Shown here one piece after another: positions 5,673 to 9,206 of a stretch of DNA of 9,206 nt. Origin of the DNA: JBBQIY01 sp964618405 (lineage in GTDB: Bacteria > Verrucomicrobiota > Kiritimatiellia > RFP12 > UBA3636). The stretch's first letter is position 1, and each line of letters opens with the position of its first letter. The DNA lies in the NCBI GenBank assembly GCA_964618405.1, contig CAZUAY010000162.1, positions 1 through 9,206 of the forward strand, given 5' to 3'. Position numbers and translations under genes: made by a program. Under the pieces are notes generated by a model, which was not told the origin of the DNA, made no database searches, and saw nothing but the letters and a program-made list of their open reading frames with translations.

Positions 5673-7559
5673 TCAGCGCCTTCTTCTTCGGATACCGTGA
5701 ACGATGCCGAAGCAGACGACGATCAGCGGAACGAGGCCGATGTTGATGATTTTGAGTTTGATGCCGAGACGTTCAATGTCGCGGTTGAGGCTTTTGCGAA
5801 CGTTCTTCAGTTCGCGCCGCGTTTCCGCCTGTTTGGTTCGGAACTGCTCCAGTTCGTCTTGTTGTTCTTTCGAGAGAAGGAGGCGTTCGCTTCCCGTCTT
5901 CTGGTTTTCGAGTGCGGAAAGACGTTGTTGGGCTTCCTGAAGCGCGGTTTCAAGCCGTTCCTCTTCGGCCTGCCATTGTCTGGCAGCCTTGACTTCCAGC
6001 TCATCGACTTTTTTGAATGGGCGGCTGGACTTGCCGCGTGAGCGTACGCCAATCAGCTCTTCTTTGCCGGAGAGTTGTTCAACCGCGTTGGCGAAGAGCG
6101 TCAGGTTATCGTTGATGGGTCGAGCACTTGCGCCGAAGAGCGAGTTGACGATCTGCACGCAGAAGCGGTCGTGCAACATGTCGACGTCGCCGAAAATAAT
6201 GACCGTGCTCTTGCCGGATTCGAGTGCGCCCGGCACCGCGTTCGTGTCAGAGCCCACGATGCCGCCAGGGAAGGCACTTTTAAATTCGCCTCGTAAACGT
6301 GCGGCAAGGACGCGCTGTACGCCATCGGGCTTCATCTCTCGATTCGGAGCCATACCGTACTGCATGGCCATCGCATCGATAAGGCCGTTGTCATCCTTTG
6401 ATGTGGTGATGAGGGGCTTGAAGGTGATGGCGTCGGAGGTCTCGTCGCCAAGTGCGCCAGCGAAAGGCATCATGAGCTGTGAGAGCCGGGCCGTGAGCAA
6501 GTCGTCTGCTGCAAGGTTATCGGCGTCAAGCATCAAGAATGTCGGGTTTTTCTCTACCTTGCCGTTCCCGGCGTTTAGGGGTGTGGCAAGGCTTCTATCC
6601 GCAACAATCTTGGATGGGTCGAAGCGAACGCCCCACGCTGCAAACAAAGTCTCAAGCGATGAGGGGCCAGGGGCACCTGCTTGTGGCATCTGTTGCATCA
6701 TCGGATTCGCCTGCGGATTCGCCTCGAAGTCGGCGATGCAAAGCGGATCGACAAAGACCATAAGCCGTCCACCACGCAAAAGGAATTGATCGATGGCGAA
6801 TTGTGTTTTTTCCGAGAAGTTCTTCGGATGAATGACGATCAGCGTTTGGATTTTGGCGTCGATGAACTCGACATCTTCTGGGACTTCGCGTACGGTGTAG
6901 TCATGACGAAGCTCGCTGAACGCGGTCCACCCGGGATCGGCTTGGCTACGATCGCGTTGAGCCATTGGATTTTGGGGAGATCCCAAAACGGGCAGACTGC
7001 TCAGGACGCCGAGGACGGGCTTCTCCGGCCAGACAACACGGGTGATCAGCCGTGTAATATCGTATTCTAGCGTGGCTTCCGTACTCGGGCTGAAGCCCGG
7101 GATGGCTTCTTCGGCATCACCACAGACGGCGACAAGACCGAAGTAGGTCGGGAGTCCGAAAGGGTTCGTCTGCTGAGGCTGAACCCCGTGGCGCCTGGCC
7201 CATTCTTCCTCGTCGGAATCCGGTTTCGGATCGTAAGCTTCGAGAATGATTCGACCTTTGCCAGCGACTTCGTACTCTTTGAGCAGATCGCGAATTTTAT
7301 CCGCATAGTTCTTCAACCCCATGGGCGTCTCTGGCGAACTGACACTGAAATAGTATTTCAGCGTGACATCGTGGTCAATTTTGCCTAAAAGCTGACGCGA
7401 ACCGTCGGAGAGCGTGTAGAGCTTCTCTGCCGTGAGGTCGGTGCGCAGGCGTAGATTGGAGACGATGGTAATGACGGCGCCGATGATCACGAGCAGGACG
7501 GCAAGTCCGGCGACGCCAGTGCCAAGACGAGTGAATTTCTTAAAACAACTTTTGCACAT
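5673..7559 (-). CDS. GldG-like ABC transporter auxiliary protein
   Basis: A 628-residue protein of the GldG / ABC-type auxiliary family, the large envelope component encoded with GldA- and GldF-like subunits. One transmembrane helix lies near each end (about 15-36 and 602-622), with a large domain between that should face outside the cytoplasmic membrane. Family signs are LRTDLTAEKLYTLSDGSRQLL (about 37-58, in pieces), the domain-opening YYFS, the strand-rich VLGVLSSLPVLG (182-193), RGGRLMVFVDP (262-272) and VIIFGDVDML (453-461). A charged coiled coil (about 520-595) precedes the second helix, and the tail is five arginines, fitting a positive cytoplasmic end. The start has AAGGAG at 7567-7572, seven bases upstream. 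It lies 24 bases after the permease gene. An oddity is CKSC at residues 2-5. The substrate is unknown; gliding motility should not be assumed outside Bacteroidota. Confidence 0.85.
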   Translation of the reverse strand: MCKSCFKKFTRLGTGVAGLAVLLVIIGAVITIVSNLRLRTDLTAEKLYTLSDGSRQLLGKIDHDVTLKYYFSVSSPETPMGLKNYADKIRDLLKEYEVAGKGRIILEAYDPKPDSDEEEWARRHGVQPQQTNPFGLPTYFGLVAVCGDAEEAIPGFSPSTEATLEYDITRLITRVVWPEKPVLGVLSSLPVLGSPQNPMAQRDRSQADPGWTAFSELRHDYTVREVPEDVEFIDAKIQTLIVIHPKNFSEKTQFAIDQFLLRGGRLMVFVDPLCIADFEANPQANPMMQQMPQAGAPGPSSLETLFAAWGVRFDPSKIVADRSLATPLNAGNGKVEKNPTFLMLDADNLAADDLLTARLSQLMMPFAGALGDETSDAITFKPLITTSKDDNGLIDAMAMQYGMAPNREMKPDGVQRVLAARLRGEFKSAFPGGIVGSDTNAVPGALESGKSTVIIFGDVDMLHDRFCVQIVNSLFGASARPINDNLTLFANAVEQLSGKEELIGVRSRGKSSRPFKKVDELEVKAARQWQAEEERLETALQEAQQRLSALENQKTGSERLLLSKEQQDELEQFRTKQAETRRELKNVRKSLNRDIERLGIKLKIINIGLVPLIVVCFGIVHGIRRRRR

Positions 7560-7583
7560 AGTTAAACTCCTTGGAAGATTCGC

Positions 7584-8330
7584 CTACGAGGCTTTGCGGT
7601 TATCCGTAACAACGTGAGCGGCGGCAAGCATAAAGACCATGACCCCAGCGTAGTATACAATGTCCTTCAGATCGATAACGCCGCGACGCAGTGCCTCGAA
7701 GTGGCTCAGAAGACTACTGGCCGAGAGTGCGTTGACGATGCCAGCCGGGATACCCCAGCGAGCGATGGCATTGATAAACGGATCGAACCCAATAATCAGC
7801 ATAAAGAAACAGATTGCCAGCGCGATGACAAAGCCGATGGCTTGGCTGCGCGAGAGCGCAGAGGCGAATATGCCGATTGCGACGCAGGCCCCAGCCATCA
7901 AAAAGGATCCGAAATAGCCGCAGGCGATGATTCCCACATCCGGGCTACCAAGCCAGAGCGTCGTCAGTACGATGGGAAAAGTAAGACATAGCGCGATGCC
8001 AATAAACGCCCAAGCCGCTAAGAACTTGCCCACCAAGGACTCGATGAGAGTCACGGGGAGCGTGAGGAGCAGTTCGATCGTACCGTTGCGGCGCTCATCT
8101 GCCCACGTCCCCATCGTTGCGGCGGGTACAAGAAGCAGATAGACCCACGGATGCCAGATAAAGAATGGCGTGAGATCCGCCTGCCGTTGTTCATAGAACA
8201 TCGTCACGGCGAACGTCAGGAATCCGATTAGAACCAAAAACGCTACGAGAAATACGTAGGCGATTGGCGAGTCGAAATACGATTTGAATTCACGCCGAAA
8301 AATAGTGGTTACATTGCACGACTTAGCCAT
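7584..8330 (-). CDS. GldF-like ABC transporter permease (ABC-2 type)
   Basis: A 248-residue integral membrane protein, the channel-forming subunit of the operon's ABC system. About six hydrophobic segments are visible (near 22-44, 60-75, 103-125, 133-157, 163-182 and 223-241). The N-terminal IFRREFKSYFDSPIAYVF (10-27, amphipathic then membrane) and the cytoplasmic-loop motif ADERRNGTIELLLTLPV (77-93) are typical of ABC-2/GldF permeases, as is SHFEALRRGVIDLKDIVYY (209-227). Length matches the family. Translation starts eight bases inside the end of the ATPase gene, with a very strong AGGAGGAG (8337-8344) six bases before the ATG, so the two are tightly coupled and made in linked amounts. The exported or extracted substrate cannot be read from the sequence; family members are usually exporters or envelope-acting complexes. 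Confidence 0.88.
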   Translation of the reverse strand: MAKSCNVTTIFRREFKSYFDSPIAYVFLVAFLVLIGFLTFAVTMFYEQRQADLTPFFIWHPWVYLLLVPAATMGTWADERRNGTIELLLTLPVTLIESLVGKFLAAWAFIGIALCLTFPIVLTTLWLGSPDVGIIACGYFGSFLMAGACVAIGIFASALSRSQAIGFVIALAICFFMLIIGFDPFINAIARWGIPAGIVNALSASSLLSHFEALRRGVIDLKDIVYYAGVMVFMLAAAHVVTDNRKAS

Positions 8331-9054
8331 TTTTAGCTCCTCCTGTCATCGTTAGGTTGCGGAATACCACGTCGAGGCGTCCCTGGGGATCTTTGGCCTT
8401 CAAGTCGGCCGGTGTGCCGTTAGCGACAATGCGTCCGTCGGCGATCACGAGCGTGCGCGTACAGACCGCTTCCACTTCTTCGAGAATATGTGTTGAGATG
8501 ATGATTACCTTATCGGCGGCCATTTCCTTGATCATGTTGCGGACGACGAACTTCTGGTTCGGGTCGAGTCCATCGGTTGGTTCGTCCATGATGAGCACTT
8601 GTGGATCGTGGAGAATCGCTTGTGCGAAGCAAGTCCGCTGGCGATAGCCCTTCGAAAGCGTTTCGATTGTCTGCCGACGGACATCTTCAAGTTTGCTTCG
8701 CTTGATGGCACCTTCTACTTTTGCGGCGAGTTCTTGTCCCCGATAGCCACGAATACGAGCAATAAACGTGAGAAAGTCGGTTACCGTCATCGTACCATAA
8801 CCGGGTGCATTCTCGGGCAGGTAGCCGATGCACCGCTTGGCGGTGACGGGATCTTTAAGGATGTCGTGACCGCAGATCACGGCGGTGCCGGAGGTCGGCG
8901 GAATAAAGCCTGTGATCATGCGCATGGAAGTTGATTTCCCAGCCCCATTCGGGCCGAGAAATCCAAGAACTTCACCCTTCTTGACTTCAAAAGATATGTC
9001 TTTGACAGCTTGGAATGAGCTGAAATTCTTTGTCAGATGATTTACTTTTAGCAT
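8323..9054 (-). CDS. GldA-like ABC transporter ATP-binding protein
   Basis: A 243-residue ABC ATPase that powers the adjacent permease. From the chosen start, Walker A GPNGAGKST is at 34-42, the Q-loop region reads GYLPEN (77-82, with Glu where many ABC proteins have Gln, as is common in the GldA/NatA-like group), the signature is LSKGYRQR (133-140, a known variant of LSGGQ), Walker B is VLIMDEP (153-159), the D-loop is GLD (162-164) and the switch His is in STH (187-189). The start is the ATG at 9052-9054, not the GTG 87 bases upstream: CGAGGAG (9064-9070) precedes the ATG with good spacing, and the family's N-terminus MLKVNHLTK begins here, while the upstream GTG has no ribosome binding site. 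First gene of the four-gene operon, it overlaps the permease start by eight bases. Confidence 0.92.
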   Translation of the reverse strand: MLKVNHLTKNFSSFQAVKDISFEVKKGEVLGFLGPNGAGKSTSMRMITGFIPPTSGTAVICGHDILKDPVTAKRCIGYLPENAPGYGTMTVTDFLTFIARIRGYRGQELAAKVEGAIKRSKLEDVRRQTIETLSKGYRQRTCFAQAILHDPQVLIMDEPTDGLDPNQKFVVRNMIKEMAADKVIIISTHILEEVEAVCTRTLVIADGRIVANGTPADLKAKDPQGRLDVVFRNLTMTGGAKNG

Positions 9055-9063
9055 CGCTGTATT

Positions 9064-9069
9064 CTCCTC
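9064..9069 (-). promoter_or_regulatory. Ribosome binding site setting the ATPase start
   Basis: GAGGAG on the minus strand lies nine bases before the ATG at 9054. It decides between this start and the in-frame GTG at 9141, which has no such site and would fall only about 10 bases from the predicted transcript start. Confidence 0.75.
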
Positions 9070-9157
9070 GTTGTTACGAATTGAAGTTACCCTTACGAAT
9101 AAACTTTCGGCAGGGTGGTGGCAGTGTTTCAACTTTGCCACAAAAAAACAGAACTGA

Positions 9158-9166
9158 ATTATAGCA
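9158..9166 (-). promoter_or_regulatory. Extended -10 promoter of the ABC operon
   Basis: Read on the minus strand this is TGCTATAAT, a perfect TATAAT with the TGn extension. The -35 position (about 9181-9186) reads TTCTCT, a poor match, as is usual for extended -10 promoters. Transcription would begin near 9150, giving a leader of about 96 bases before the ATPase start. The leader carries the octamer TTACGAAT (plus-strand reading) twice, at 9074-9081 and 9093-9100. Confidence 0.55.
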
Positions 9167-9206
9167 TTAGCCGTAAAAAAAGAGAATGGAATTTTCCGTG
9201 ACGACT

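Noticed and set aside
5989..6789. A 266-codon forward open frame inside the GldG-like gene
   Set aside because: It lies antisense to a gene with clear family motifs and a ribosome binding site; its Ser/Arg/Pro-rich translation is typical of an antisense shadow.
8323..9141. Longer form of the ABC ATPase starting at a GTG at 9141
   Set aside because: No ribosome binding site precedes it, the extra 29 residues do not resemble the family, and the ATG at 9054 has a well-spaced GAGGAG.

Overview
The window looks like a chromosomal segment from a Gram-negative bacterium of middling base composition. My best guess is the PVC superphylum (Verrucomicrobiota, Kiritimatiellota or Lentisphaerota). This rests on coaE directly overlapping rho, a Rho with a very long basic and disordered N-terminal extension, and a GldA/GldF/GldG-type ABC operon followed by a DUF4340 protein. 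It is an inference from gene order and protein style; no rRNA or other strong phylogenetic marker is present.

Layout, left to right. Bases 1-169 are AT-rich, with no confident gene. A small orphan gene (170-553, +) with a good ribosome binding site follows. Just after its stop lies a short palindromic, REP-like element (554-581). Next is a translationally coupled housekeeping pair: coaE (707-1300, +), encoding dephospho-CoA kinase for the last step of coenzyme A synthesis, and rho (1297-3375, +), encoding the transcription termination helicase. They overlap by ATGA. Downstream on the same strand is a visibly more AT-rich pair (3434-3961 and 3958-4383, also joined by an ATGA overlap). It encodes a V4R-domain protein and a small HAMP-like/coiled-coil/four-cysteine protein, and looks like a sensory module assembled from pieces usually found in larger signalling proteins.

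The right half is one minus-strand operon that converges on the sensory pair. Read in its own direction it is: an extended -10 promoter (about 9158-9166), a GldA-like ABC ATPase (9054-8323), a GldF-like six-helix permease (8330-7584, overlapping by 8 bases), a GldG-like protein with one membrane anchor at each end (7559-5673), and a DUF4340 protein with an N-terminal anchor (5612-4542). A perfect 8-bp hairpin sits between the last two genes. Together the four proteins should form one envelope-associated ABC system: the ATPase drives the permease, and GldG and DUF4340 present large domains on the outer face of the cytoplasmic membrane. The substrate is unknown. The 158 bases between the convergent units hold no clear terminator, but have short protein-like frames that may be gene remnants.

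The points most worth a second look are the V4R plus zinc-ribbon-like pair, the Rho with an AT-hook motif and altered residues in otherwise conserved ATP-site motifs, and the Gld/DUF4340 operon. I saw no tRNA, rRNA, CRISPR array, transposase or phage gene.
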